Of a DNA stretch of 64,000 bases, positions 20,211 through 33,197 are shown piece by piece (positions within the stretch are counted from its first letter, which is position 1; every line of letters starts with the position of its first letter). The notes below the pieces were generated by a model, which was given only the letters and a program-made list of their open reading frames with translations, ran no database searches and was not told the origin of the DNA. Made by a program: the position numbers and the translations under genes. Source of the stretch: Macropodus opercularis (taxonomy: Eukaryota; Chordata; Actinopteri; Anabantiformes; Osphronemidae); the NCBI GenBank assembly GCA_030770545.1, contig CM061109.1:3968001-4032000 (forward strand). Direction: 5' to 3'.

Positions 20211-23200
20211 TACAGGTTCAGAGGTTAATCATAAAATCCTCCTTTTTCTGTTTAGAGGAACCTTTCCCTTGTGTCGGCTGTAACCCTCAGTCTGGACTCA
20301 GGCGTCAGTCGGCAGACTGTCCGTCCAACTTCTGACACCAAGATGTTGGTGGAAAAACCTTCTTCAAATGCTGGAACATACTGAGAAAACTAGAGGAGCA
20401 TGTTGGTGTAATGAACCAGCTCAACGTTTAGTACGTGCTGGCATGAGGAAGACATCCTACAGCGAACCACTGTCTTCTGATGGATGTTAACACCAGAACT
20501 TCTTATATATTGTAACACAACGGTTTAGCCACCCCTCGCATGCTACCTGCTGTCTAAACGCATGTTCCATTTGGCCAACAGACCAACCTGGTAAAGCTTC
20601 TAACTTCCCCATTTTGTTCCCTGTGGTTGTGTAGATTCACTTGGGCCGGTGCTTAAACTTTCAATGGGCTTATCATTCACACAGGGGTTTTCACTCACAC
20701 TGATCTTCCCATCTCATCGTATGGTTGGATCTTATCACACATACTCTAACTTTGGGTGACTCTCTTCAGCCAGGTAGTTTGTATGACACATTCGTTCCGA
20801 GCAACGTACCCTGTAGTGTGCTTATCAGCAATGCACACGGGACACTGAAGGAGTCATCGCAAAGCTTATGATGTTATTATATCAGTCATACGCCCATTTT
20901 ATTCAGATGGGACATCCCTAGATGTATGAATGCTCTAAAACATAAAATCAACTCAAATAAAACTAAATACAAGCTAGGTTTACCACAAAGTGACACAAAT
21001 GAAGACAAAAAAAATCTGCTTTAAAACATAGGCCACAATGTTGCTGAACTTTTTCTTACACATGTGGTCGATTCTCTTTAAACCCATTAATGACTTACAC
21101 AACGTAAGACTTCAGTATTTGTAATATCCTACATGTAACTTCACTGTAACATTCACTGACCACTAAAGAAATTACAGAACGCGTCAGGTGACTAAACCAT
21201 TTCACAGAGCTACACACACATTCTTCACCTACACATAGTTGCTTCAGAACACTGGACTCACTCTGAATGGAGCGTCCGCTGTCTGCCTCCTGTCCCGGAT
21301 GTCAGGCGGGAATCCAGTCCTGTTTCTGTGGAGCAGGTGGAACTTTTGCCTGGTGTCGGCTGTAACCATTAGTCTGGACACAGACTGTCCATCACACTTT
21401 TATACTACAAAATAAAACCAATATAAATCAAATTAATCAAAATACAAGCTAGGTTTAACACAAAGGTACATGTAAGTAGACACAGAAGTTTTGAAGCTAT
21501 GCCCAAATCAATGCTTTGCCCCAACCTACAGGGAACTACTGTAATCTGTCAATACCCAAAGCATCTATTCTATACATTTGCACTTTCAGTCCAAAACCTG
21601 TTAACTAATGATCAGTAGCCTGAGCATCACAGAGAGGAGACTTGTTGGCTCTCGCCTCAACAATGAGTTTATGTTACAAGTTCAGAGGTTCATCGTAAAA
21701 TACTGTGATGTAATTTCAGTTTGTATGTGATATAAAAGATGGTTCATAACACTGTACTCACTGTGAACGGAGCATCCGCTGTCCGCCTCCTGTTCCGAAC
21801 ATCAGGCGGGAATCCAGTCCTCCTTTTTCTGTTTAGAGGAACCTTTCCCTTGTGTCGACTGTAACCCTCAGTCTGGACTCAGGCGTCAGTCGGCAGACTG
21901 TCCGTCCAACTTCTGACACCAAGATGTCGTGGAAAAACCTTCTTCAAATGCTGGAACATACTGAGAAAACTAGAGGAGCATGTTGGTGTAATGAACCAGC
22001 TCAACGTTTAGTACGTGCTGGCATGAGGAAGACATCCTACAGCGAACCACTGTCTTCTGATGGATGTTAACACCAGAGCTTCTTATATATTGTAACACAA
22101 TGGTTTAGCCACCCCTCGCATGCTACCTGCTGTCTAAACGCATGTTCCATTTGGCCAACACACCAACCTGGTAAAGCTTCTAACTTCCCCATTTTGTTCC
22201 CTGTGGTTGTGTAGATTCACTTGGGCCGGTGCTTAAACTTTCAATGGGCTTATCATTCACACAGGGGTTTTCACTCACACTGATCTTCCCATCTCATCGT
22301 ATGGTTGGATCTTATCAAACATACTCTAACTTTGGGTGACTCTCTTCAGCCAGGTAGTTTGTGTGACACATTCGTTCCGAGCAACGTACCCTGTAGTGTG
22401 CTTATCAGCAATGCACACGGGACACTGAAGGAGTCATCGCAAAGTTTATGATGTTATTATATCAGTCATACGCCCATTTTATTCAGATGGGACATCCCTA
22501 GATGTATGAATGCTCTAAAACATAAAATCAACTCAAATAAAACTAAATACAAGCTAGGTTTACCAAAAAGTGACACAAATGAAGACAAAAAAAATCTGCT
22601 TTAAAACATAGGCCACAATGTTGCTGAACTTTTTCTTACACATGTGGTCGATTCTCTTTAAACCCATTAATGACTTACACAAGGTAAGACTTCAGTATTT
22701 GTAATATCCTACATGTAACTTCACTGTAACATTCACTGACCACTAAAGAAATTACAGAACGCGTCAGGTGACTAAACCATTTCACAGAGCTACACACACA
22801 TTCTTCACCTACACATAGTTGCTTCAGAACACTGGACTCACTCTGAATGGAGCGTCCGCTGTCTGCCTCCTGTCCCGGATGTCAGGCGGGAATCCAGTCC
22901 TGTTTCTGTGGAGCAGGTGGAACTTTTCCCTGGTGTCGGCTGTAACCATCAGTCTGGACTCAGGCGCCGGTCAGCAGACTGTCCATCACACTTTTATACT
23001 ACAAAATAAAACCAAAATAAATCAAATTAATCAAAATACAAGCTAGGTTTAACACAAAGGTACATGTAAGTAGACACAGAAGTTTTAAAGCTATGCCCAA
23101 ATCAATGCTTTGCCCCAACCTACTGGGAACTCCTGTAATCTGTCAATACCCAAAGCATCTATTCTATACATTTGCACTTTCAGTCCAAAACCTGTTAACT

Positions 23201-26200
23201 AATGATCAGTAGCCTGAGCATCACAGAGAGGAGACTTGTTGGCTCTCGCCTCAACAATGAGTTTATGTTACAAGTTCAGAGGTTCATCGTAAAATACTGT
23301 GATGTAATTTCACTTTGTATGTGATATAAAAGATGGTTCATAACACTGTACTCACTGTGAACGGAGCATCCGCTGTCCGCCTCCTGTTCCGAACATCAGG
23401 CGGGAATCCAGTCCTCCTTTTTCTGTTTAGAGGAACCTTTCCCTTGTGTCGACTGTAACCCTCAGTCTGGACTCAGGCGTCAGTCGGCAGACTGTCCGTC
23501 CAACTTCTGACACCAAGATGTCGTGGAAAAACCTTCTTCAAATGCTGGAACATACTGAGAAAACTAGAGGAGCATGTTGGTGTAATGAACCAGCTCAACG
23601 TTTAGTACGTGCTGGCATGAGGAAGACATCCTACAGCGAACCACTGTCTTCTGATGGATGTTAACACCAGAGCTTCTTATATATTGTAACACAATGGTTT
23701 AGCCACCCCTCGCATGCTACCTGCTGTCTAAACGCATGTTTCATTTGGCCAACAGACCAACCTGGTAAAACTTCTAACTTCCCCATTTTGTTCCCTGTGG
23801 TTGTGTAGATTCACTTGGGCCGGTGCTTAAACTTTCAATGGGCTTATCATTCACACAGGGGTTTTCACTCACACTGATCTTCCCATCTCATCGTATGGTT
23901 GGATCTTATCACACATACTCTAACTTTGGGTGACTCTCTTCAGCCAGGTAGTTTGTATGACACATTCGTTCCGAGCAACGTACCCTGTAGTGTGCTTATC
24001 AGCAATGCACACGGGACACTGAAGGAGTCATCGCAAAGCTTATGATGTTATTATATCAGTCATACGCCCATTTTATTCAGATGGGACATCCCTAGATGTA
24101 TGAATGCTCTAAAACATAAAATCAACTCAAATAAAACTAAATACAAGCTAGGTTTACCACAAAGTGACACAAATGAAGACAAAAAAAATCTGCTTTAAAA
24201 CATAGGCCACAATGTTGCTGAACTTTTTCTTACACATGTGGTCGATTCTCTTTAAACCCATGAATGACTTACACAACGTAAGACTTCAGTATTTGTAATA
24301 TCCTACATGTAACTTCACTGTAATATTCACTGACCACTAAAGAAATTACAGAACGCGTCAGGTGACTAAACCATTTCACAGAGCTACACACACATTCTTC
24401 ACCTACACATAGTTGCTTCAGAACACTGGACTCACTCTGAATGGAGCGTCCGCTGTCTGCCTCCTGTCCCGGATGTCAGGCGGGAATCCAGTCCTGTTTC
24501 TGTGGAGCAGGTGAAACTTTTCCCTGGTGTCGGCTGTAACCATCAGTCTGGACTCAGGCGCCGGTCAGCAGACTGTCCATCACACTTTTATACTACAAAA
24601 TAAAACCAATATAAATCAAATTAATCAAAATACAAGCTAGGTTTAACACAAAGGTACATGTAAGTAGACACAGAAGTTTTAAAGCTATGCCCAAATCAAT
24701 GCTTTGCCCCAACCTACAGGGAACTCCTGTAATCTGCCAATACCCAAAGCATCTATTCTATACATCTGCACTTTCAGTCCAAGACCTGTTAACTAATGAT
24801 CAGTAGCCTGAGCATCACAGAGAGGAGACTTGTTGGCTATCACATCAACAATGAGTTAATGTTACAGGTTCAGAGGTTCATCGTAAAATACTGTGATGTA
24901 ATTTCAGTTTGTATGTGATATAAAAGATGGTTCATAACACTGTACTTACTGTGAACGGAGCATCCGCTGTCCGCCTCCTGTTCCGAACATCAGGCGGGAA
25001 TCCAGTCCTCCTTTTTCTGTTTAGAGGAACCTTTCCCTTGTGTCGGCTGTAACCCTCAGTGTGGACTCAGGCGTCAGTCGGCAGACTGTCCGTCCAACTT
25101 CTGACACCAAGATGTTGGTGGAAAAACCTTCTTCAAATGCTGGAACATACTGAGAAAACTAGAGGAGCATGTTGGTGTAATGAACCAGCTCAACGTTTAG
25201 TACGTGCTGGCATGAGGAAGACATCCTACAGCGAACCACTGTCTTCTGATGGATGTTAACACCAGAGCTTCTTATATATTGTAACACAATGGTTTAGCCA
25301 CCCCTCGCATGCTACCTGCTGTCTAAACGCATGTTCCATTTGGCCAACAGACCAACCTGGTAAAGCTTCTAACTTCCCCATTTTGTTCCCTGTGGTTGTG
25401 TAGATTCACTTGGGCCGGTGCTTAAACTTTCAATGGGCTTATCATTCACACAGGGGTTTTCACTCACACTGATCTTCCCATCTCATCGTATGGTTGGATC
25501 TTATCACACATACTCTAAGTTTGGGTGACTCTCTTCAGCCAGGTAGTTTGTATGACACATTCGTTCCGAGCAACGTACCCTGTAGTGTGCTTATCAGCAA
25601 TGCACACGGGACACTGAGGGAGTCACCGCAAAGCTTATGATGTTATTATATCAGTCATACGCCCATTTTATTCAGATGGGACATCCCTAGATGTATGAAT
25701 GCTCTAAAACATAAAATCAACTCAAATAAAACTAAATACAAGCTAGGTTTACCACAAAGTGACACAAATGAAGACAAACTAAAATACAGTTTAAAAACAT
25801 AGGCCACAATGTTGCTGAACTTTTTCTTACACATGTGGTCGATTCTCTTTAAACCCATGAATGACTTACACAACGTAAGACTTCAGTATTTGTAATATCC
25901 TACATGTAACTTCACTGTAACATTCACTGACCACTAAAGAAATTACAGAACGCGTCAGGTGACTAAACCATTTCACAGAGCTACACACACATTCTTCACC
26001 TACACATAGTTGCTTCAGAACACTGGACTCACTCTGAATGGAGCGTCCGCTGTCTGCCTCCTGTCCCGGATGTCAGGCGGGAATCCAGTCCTGTTTCTGT
26101 GGAGCAGGTGGAACTTTTCCCTGGTGTCGGCTGTAACCATCAGTCTGGACTCAGGCGCCGGTCAGCAGACTGTCCATCACACTTTTATACTACAAAATAA

Positions 26201-29200
26201 AACCAATATAAATCAAATTAATCAAAATACAAGCTAGGTTTAACACAAAGGTACATGTAAGTAGACACAGAAGTTTTAAAGCTATGCCCAAATCAATGCT
26301 TTGCCCCAACCTACAGGGAACTCCTGTAATCTGTCAATACCCAAAGCATCTATTCTATACATTTGCACTTTCAGTCCAAAACCTGTTAACTAATGATCAG
26401 TAGCCTGAGCATCACAGAGAGGAGACTTGTTGGCTCTCGCCTCAACAATGAGTTTATGTTACAAGTTCAGAGGTTCATCGTAAAATACTGTGATGTAATT
26501 TCAGTTTGTATGTGATATAAAAGATGGTTCATAACACTGTACTCACTGTGAACGGAGCATCCGCTGTCCGCCTCCTGTTCCGAACATCAGGCGGGAATCC
26601 AGTCCTCCTTTTTCAGTTTAGAGGAACCTTTCCCTTGTGTCGACTGTAACCCTCAGTCTGGACTCAGGCGTCAGTCGGCAGACTGTCCGTCCAACTTCTG
26701 ACACCAAGATGTTGTGGAAAAACCTTCTTCAAATGCTGGAACATACTGAGAAAACTAGAGGAGCATGTTGGTGTAATGAACCAGCTCAACGTTTAGTACG
26801 TGCTGGCATGAGGAAGACATCCTACAGCGAACCACTGTCTTCTGATGGATGTTAACACCAGAGCTTCTTATATATTGTAACACAATGGTTTAGCCACCCC
26901 TCGCATGCTACCTGCTGTCTAAACGCATGTTCCATTTGGCCAACACACCAACCTGGTAAAGCTTCTAACTTCCCCATTTTGTTCCCTGTGGTTGTGTAGA
27001 TTCACTTGGGCCGGTGCTTAAACTTTCAATGGGCTTATCATTCACACAGGGGTTTTCAGTCACACTGATCTTCCCATCTCATCGTATGGTTGGATCTTAT
27101 CAAACATACTCTAACTTTGGGTGACTCTCTTCAGCCAGGTAGTTTGTATGACACATTCGTTCCGAGCAACGTACCCTGTAGTGTGCTTATCAGCAATGCA
27201 CACGGGACACTGAAGGAGTCATCGCAAAGCTTATGATGTTATTATATCAGTCATACGCCCATTTTATTCAGATGGGACATCCCTAGATGTATGAATGCTC
27301 TAAAACATAAAATCAACTCAAATAAAACTAAATACAAGCTAGGTTTACCACAAAGTGACACAAATGAAGACAAAAAAAATCTGCTTTAAAACATAGGCCA
27401 CAATGTTGCTGAACTTTTTCTTACACATGTGGTCGATTCTCTTTAAACCCATTAATGACTTACACAACGTAAGACTTCAGTATTTGTAATATCCTACATG
27501 TAACTTCACTGTAACATTCACTGACCACTAAAGAAATGACAGAACGCGTCAGGTGACTAAACCATTTCACAGAGCTACACACACATTCTTCACCTACACA
27601 TAGTTGCTTCAGAACACTGGACTCACTCTGAATGGAGCGTCCGCTGTCTGCCTCCTGTCCCGGATGTCAGGCGGGAATCCAGTCCTGTTTCTGTGGAGCA
27701 GGTGGAACTTTTCCCTGGTGTCGGCTGTAACCATTAGTCTGGACTCAGGCGCCGGTCAGCAGACTGTCCATCACACTTTTATACTACAAAATAAAACCAA
27801 TATAAATCAAATTAATCAAAATACAAGCTAGGTTTAACACAAAGGTACATGTAAGTAGACACAGAAGTTTTAAAGCTATGCCCAAATCAATGCTTTGCCC
27901 CAACCTACAGGGAACTACTGTAATCTGTCAATACCCAAAGCATCTATTCTATACATTTGCACTTTCAGTCCAAAACCTGTTAACTAATGATCAGTAGCCT
28001 GAGCATCACAGAGAGGAGACTTGTTGGCTCTCGCCTCAACAATGAGTTTATGTTACAAGTTCAGAGGTTCATCGTAAAATACTGTGATGTCACTTCAGTT
28101 TGTATGTGATATAAAAGATGGTTCATAACACTGTACTCACTGTGAACGGAGCATCCGCTGTCCGCCTCCTGTTCCGAACATCAGGCGGGAATCCAGTCCT
28201 CCTTTTTCAGTTTAGAGGAACCTTTCCCTTGTGTCGGCTGTAACCCTCAGTCTGGACTCAGGCGTCAGTCGGCAGACTGTCCGTCCAACTTCTGACACCA
28301 AGATGTCGTGGAAAAACCTTCTTCAAATGCCGGAACATACTGAGAAAACTAGAGGAGCATGTTGGTGTAATGAACCAGCTCAACGTTTAGTACGTGCTGG
28401 CATGAGGAAGACATCCTACAGCGAACCACTGTCTTCTGATGGATGTTAACACCAGAGCTTCTTATATATTGTAACACAATGGTTTAGCCACCCCTCGCAT
28501 GCTACCTGCTGTCTAAACGCATGTTCCATTTGGCCAACACACCAACCTGGTAAAGCTTCTAACTTCCCCATTTTGTTCCCTGTGGTTGTGTAGATTCACT
28601 TGGGCCGGTGCTTAAACTTTCAATGGGCTTATCATTCACACAGGGGTTTTCAGTCACACTGATCTTCCCATCTCATCGTATGGTTGGATCTTATCAAACA
28701 TACTCTAACTTTGGGTGACTCTCTTCAGCCAGGTAGTTTGTATGACACATTCGTTCCGAGCAACGTACCCTGTAGTGTGCTTATCAGCAATGCACACGGG
28801 ACACTGAAGGAGTCATCGCAAAGCTTATGATGTTATTATATCAGTCATACGCCCATTTTATTCAGATGGGACATCCCTAGATGTATGAATGCTCTAAAAC
28901 ATAAAATCAACTCAAATAAAACTAAATACAAGCTAGGTTTACCACAAAGTGACACAAATGAAGACAAAAAAAATCTGCTTTAAAACATAGGCCACAATGT
29001 TGCTGAACTTTTTCTTACACATGTGGTCGATTCTCTTTAAACCCATTAATGACTTACACAACGTAAGACTTCAGTATTTGTAATATCCTACATGTAACTT
29101 CACTGTAACATTCACTGACCACTAAAGAAATTACAGAACGCGTCAGGTGACTAAACCATTTCACAGAGCTACACACACATTCTTCACCTACACATAGTTG

Positions 29201-31160
29201 CTTCAGAACACTGGACTCACTCTGAATGGAGCGTCCGCTGTCTGCCTCCTGTCCCGGATGTCAGGCGGGAATCCAGTCCTGTTTCTGTGGAGCAGGTGGA
29301 ACTTTTCCCTGGTGTCGGCTGTAACCATTAGTCTGGACTCAGGCGCCGGTCAGCAGACTGTCCATCACACTTTTATACTACAAAATAAAACCAATATAAA
29401 TCAAATTAATCAAAATACAAGCTAGGTTTAACACAAAGGTACATGTAAGTAGACACAGAAGTTTTAAAGCTATGCCCAAATCAATGCTTTGCCCCAACCT
29501 ACAGGGAACTACTGTAATCTGTCAATACCCAAAGCATCTATTCTATACATTTGCACTTTCAGTCCAAAACCTGTTAACTAATGATCAGTAGCCTGAGCAT
29601 CACAGAGAGGAGACTTGTTGGCTCTCGCCTCAACAATGAGTTTATGTTACAAGTTCAGAGGTTCATCGTAAAATACTGTGATGTCACTTCAGTTTGTATG
29701 TGATATAAAAGATGGTTCATAACACTGTACTCACTGTGAACGGAGCATCCGCTGTCCGCCTCCTGTTCCGAACATCAGGCGGGAATCCAGTCCTCCTTTT
29801 TCAGTTTAGAGGAACCTTTCCCTTGTGTCGGCTGTAACCCTCAGTCTGGACTCAGGCGTCAGTCGGCAGACTGTCCGTCCAACTTCTGACACCAAGATGT
29901 CGTGGAAAAACCTTCTTCAAATGCCGGAACATACTGAGAAAACTAGAGGAGCATGTTGGTGTAATGAACCAGCTCAACGTTTAGTACGTGCTGGCATGAG
30001 GAAGACATCCTACAGCGAACCACTGTCTTCTGATGGATGTTAACACCAGAGCTTCTTATATATTGTAACACAATGGTTTAGCCACCCCTCGCATGCTACC
30101 TGCTGTCTAAACGCATGTTTCATTTGGCCAACACACCAACCTGGTAAAGCTTCTAACTTCCCCATTTTGTTCCCTGTGGTTGTGTAGATTCACTTGGGCC
30201 GGTGCTTAAACTTTCAATGAGCTTATCATTCACACAGGGGTTTTCACTCACACTGATCTTCCCATCTCATCGTATGGTTGGATCTTATCAAACATACTCT
30301 AACTTTGGGTGACTCTCTTCAGCCAGGTAGTTTGTATGACACATTCGTTCCGAGCAACGTACCCTGTAGTGTGCTTATCAGCAATGCACACGGGACACTG
30401 AAGGAGTCATCGCAAAGCTTATGATGTTATTATATCAGTCATACGCCCATTTTATTCAGATGGGACATCCCTAGATGTATGAATGCTCTAAAACATAAAA
30501 TCAACTCAAATAAAACTAAATACAAGCTAGGTTTACCACAAAGTCACACAAATGAAGACAAAAAAAATCTGCTTTAAAACATAGGCCACAATGTTGCTGA
30601 ACTTTTTCTTACACATGTGGTCGATTCTCTTTAAACCCATTAATGACTTACACAACGTAAGACTTCAGTATTTGTAATATCCTACATGTAACTTCACTGT
30701 AACATTCACTGACCACTAAAGAAATTACAGAACGCGTCAGGTGACTAAACCATTTCACAGAGCTACACACACATTCTTCACCTACACATAGTTGCTTCAG
30801 AACACTGGACTCACTCTGAATGGAGCGTCCGCTGTCTGCCTCCTGTCCCGGATGTCAGGCGGGAATCCAGTCCTGTTTCTGTGGAGCAGGTGGAACTTTT
30901 CCCTGGTGTCGGCTGTAACCATCAGTCTGGACTCAGGCGCCGGTCAGCAGACTGTCCATCACACTTTTATACTACAAAATAAAACCAATATAAATCAAAT
31001 TAATCAAAATACAAGCTAGGTTTAACACAAAGGTACATGTAAGAAGACACAGAAGTTTTAAAGCTATGCCCAAATCAATGCTTTGCCCCAACCTACAGGG
31101 AACTACTGTAATCTTTTAATACCCAAAGCATTTATTCTATACAGCTGCATTTTCAGTCTA
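20211..31160 (+). repeat. Tandem array 1, 1594-bp period, seven units
   Basis: The marker CCTCCTTTTT plus 'TTTAGAGGAACC' recurs at 20238, 21819, 23413, 25007, 26604, 28198 and 29792 (spacings 1581, 1594, 1594, 1597, 1594, 1594). The last unit is partial and fades into unique sequence near 31160. Units are nearly identical. Each unit holds two related segments of about 170 bp: A (around 21740-21910 in unit 2) and B (around 22815-22985), about 1075 and 519 bp apart alternately, so the 1594-bp unit is itself an old internal duplication. Plus-strand frames of 72-75 codons in each unit lack ATG starts and show no family resemblance. Neighbouring units share private variants (for example TTTTTCAGTTTAGAGG in the last three), a sign of local homogenisation. 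Confidence 0.95.
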
Positions 31161-31500
31161 AGTATGGGCGTTGTTGAGGTATGACGTTGAACATTTTATT
31201 AATAAAGTAAAACAACATAGATCTTGTATCCTGACATACGAATGAAATATTTATCTCAGCTTTACTGGACACTGGACTAAACGTTTCAAGTTGGTAAAAC
31301 TTCCATGCTAACATTTAGCTAAGGTTTTATTCAGTTTTCTCATTTACATAGATTAGTTGCAACAAAACCTGCACATTTCAGTCTAATCTTGTTCAGTGTG
31401 AAAGTAAACAAAAACACCTTCACATGACACAAACAGGTAAAGTACATGAACTATGTCCTCAACTGATCAGAAAACAGAAGTGACATGAACATTTTTATCA
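31161..31500. other. Array right flank, no gene seen
   Basis: Unique AT-rich sequence between the array and the promoter-like segments; nearly identical at 51291-51640. Confidence 0.6.
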
Positions 31501-31516
31501 GCTGTAGAATGTCTTA

Positions 31517-31700
31517 CCTCTGTGTCTCTGTCTTCATGGGGAGGATCTGGTACCGTCTGGTTTAGGACCCCAGGGTCACGTGATGTCGTCAAACACAAGC
31601 TGTTCATCCTCCAGCAGCACAGATACTGGACCTGGTTTACAACTGTTGTTGAAAGAGCATCATAAAGAGCAGCGCTGAGGAGCCGATGCTAAAGTCAGAC
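31517..31700 (-). promoter_or_regulatory. Promoter-like segment P1 with minus-strand splice donor
   Basis: The minus strand has a consensus donor (GAG/GTAAGA; exon end at 31518). Just upstream of it on that strand are the palindromic E-box TCACGTGA (31576-31583) and GC-richer sequence. The whole segment, from about 31430 to 31680, is homologous to 31980-32230, so the promoter-like unit is duplicated within the block. A first exon leading leftward into the tandem array is inferred, not shown. Confidence 0.45.
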
Positions 31701-32039
31701 ACGCTGGGAAAAACGCTTCAAGTGGCCGCGTACAGGGCAGACGCTGCCCCCTCGTGGACAAATACAGGAATGATCCTCCATGACAGTTTTCTAGTGTGAC
31801 CCATGACTTGATCGGTTTTCGTTTCAATAAGGTAACACTCTAATGTTTTAATAGAGCATGTCAAAAAGAAAACATGGAAAACGATAGCAAACACTGACAT
31901 GATAAGTAGTTTTTCAGGTGAAATAAACGTCCAATAGTAACCAAATCACAATAGTAAAAAAAACGCCACAATACACGCAATAAGCAGTTCAAGACATTTC
32001 TCAACTGATCAGAATGCATAGCACAAATAATATACAAAT

Positions 32040-32268
32040 ATTTTTTATCTCAGCATAAAATGTCTTACCTCTGTTTCTCTGTCTCGGTGGAAATGATATG
32101 ACTGGTACCAGTTTCATCTGTTTAGCCGACTCCACAGTTACGTGACGTCATCAACCGCCGATCTAGCAGTTGATATTCTCAGCCCATCAGATTCAAGCTA
32201 CCGAGTAACCATGACGACCATGGCGCAGAGGTACTCGGGAAAAACGTGTTGCATTGATAACATCCAAT
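32040..32268 (-). promoter_or_regulatory. Promoter-like segment P2 with CRE, possibly bidirectional
   Basis: A perfect CRE TGACGTCA is at 32143-32150 and a minus-strand donor GAG/GTAAGA has its exon end at 32069, matching P1. On the other side a plus-strand exon-like segment with its own donor follows. CpG content is higher than in surrounding sequence. The layout fits a bidirectional promoter. A2 copy: CRE at 52276-52283. Confidence 0.5.
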
Positions 32269-32349
32269 ATGGCGGCGTCCGGAACTAGCACACGCTCTAC
32301 CCTTTCAGAAACACGTAAAGCTGTAGCAACCGACAGAGAAGGAGAATAA
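32269..32349 (+). CDS. 26-codon small ORF in candidate first exon
   Basis: ATGGCGGCGTCC starts a 26-residue frame (MAASGTSTRSTLSE at its start) ending in TAA at 32347-32349. The ATGGCGGC context doubles as a YY1-type initiator seen at many vertebrate first exons. A strong splice donor, GACAG/GTAGGT, follows at 32366/32367. Because the frame closes before the donor, it would be a complete small protein or an upstream ORF in a noncoding leader. The copy at 52402-52482 is identical. No family recognised. Confidence 0.35.
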   Translation: MAASGTSTRSTLSETRKAVATDREGE

Positions 32350-32367
32350 GAAAAAAAGCTGGACAGG

Positions 32368-33139
32368 TAGGTGGCCTCCTCAGTGACATGTTTACTGTGT
32401 ACAGTAGCGCTGCTAGATGTTTGAATATACAATACGTAAAGCTAAAGTAGCAATGTCGCTAACAAGCTAACCTAAGGCTAACTGCTGACAATATTTACAC
32501 AACCACTGTATAACAAGGTTTGGACCATTTTGTTAGCAGTGTATCAACCAGACTGTGTTTCAGTTGCACGTGTCTCCTTCCACAGAACTCTGGTAGATAA
32601 TTAATAAGGATGTAAATGTTCAAAATTCAATCCTTAGTTTATGTATTAAATGAACTGTATATCTTTTTTGCCTTTATTTCATAAGTTATGTCTGAATGTG
32701 TTACAAGTTAGCAACGTGCTCTGGTTTGTACTTGGGGCTATGGTAGAAACATTATCTGTAGTCCCAACAGCTGTGCAGCATGCAAGCAAGTGTTGCACAC
32801 AGCTTGGTAACGCAGAGACAAAAGAAGATGTTCAGTCAAAAAAAGGGTAAAATGTCAACAAAACCCACTCCCTGTTAAAGCTGCTGTCAGGATGTGAGCG
32901 CCATCATTTATACTGATGAGGTGAAAACGTATTATGGACGTATGTGCCACATTATTACAGTGTTTTTTGTGCAGTAGACAAGACGGAAAAACATGCTCAG
33001 ACAGATGAAGATATTTTAAGCACCTATCGATACTGATTGTTGCTGATACTTACTACTTACTTACTTACAGCTTATTAATCTGTAAAGATGTGGTATCTAA
33101 CTGTTGTTAATGTGTTTTTGTTTTTCCCCTGAATTCCAG
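32368..33139 (+). other. Candidate intron, no gene seen
   Basis: AT-rich sequence between the plus-strand donor at 32367 and an acceptor at 33139 (TTTTTCCCCTGAATTCCAG). Open frames here are short and unconvincing. The 3' part is shared, inverted, with 10593-11035. Confidence 0.45.
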
Positions 33140-33197
33140 GTGACACACAAGCAGACTCCTGCAGTGGCAGTTGAGAGTGAGATGCCCCCTGCTTCCA
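33140..33197 (+). other. 58-nt exon-like segment
   Basis: It is bounded by TTCCAG before and GTAAGA after. In A2 (53265-53322) the same segment ends with GTGAGA, also a valid donor. One frame reads VTHKQTPAVAVESEMPP. A third, inverted and more diverged copy ends at 10592; there the acceptor side is kept but the distal end has diverged. It could be exon 2 of the transcript from 32269. Product unknown. Confidence 0.4.

Noticed and set aside
21852..22070. 72-codon plus-strand frame repeated in nearly every array unit
   Set aside because: It starts only at GTG or CTG, and it is repeated merely because the DNA is tandemly repeated. No recognised motif.
22819..23046. 75-codon plus-strand frame repeated in array units
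   Set aside because: No ATG start; ends in AT-rich sequence; lies antisense to the exon-like B segment. Conservation equals that of the surrounding repeat.
20211..31160. CRISPR-like or centromeric alpha-type array
   Set aside because: The unit is far too long and without spacers for CRISPR, and the organism is a vertebrate. A centromeric role cannot be judged from 13 units.
32193..32432. 79-codon minus-strand frame across the promoter-like region
   Set aside because: Starts downstream of the proposed plus-strand exon, overlaps the CpG-rich segment and shows no motif; present in both blocks only because they are duplicated.
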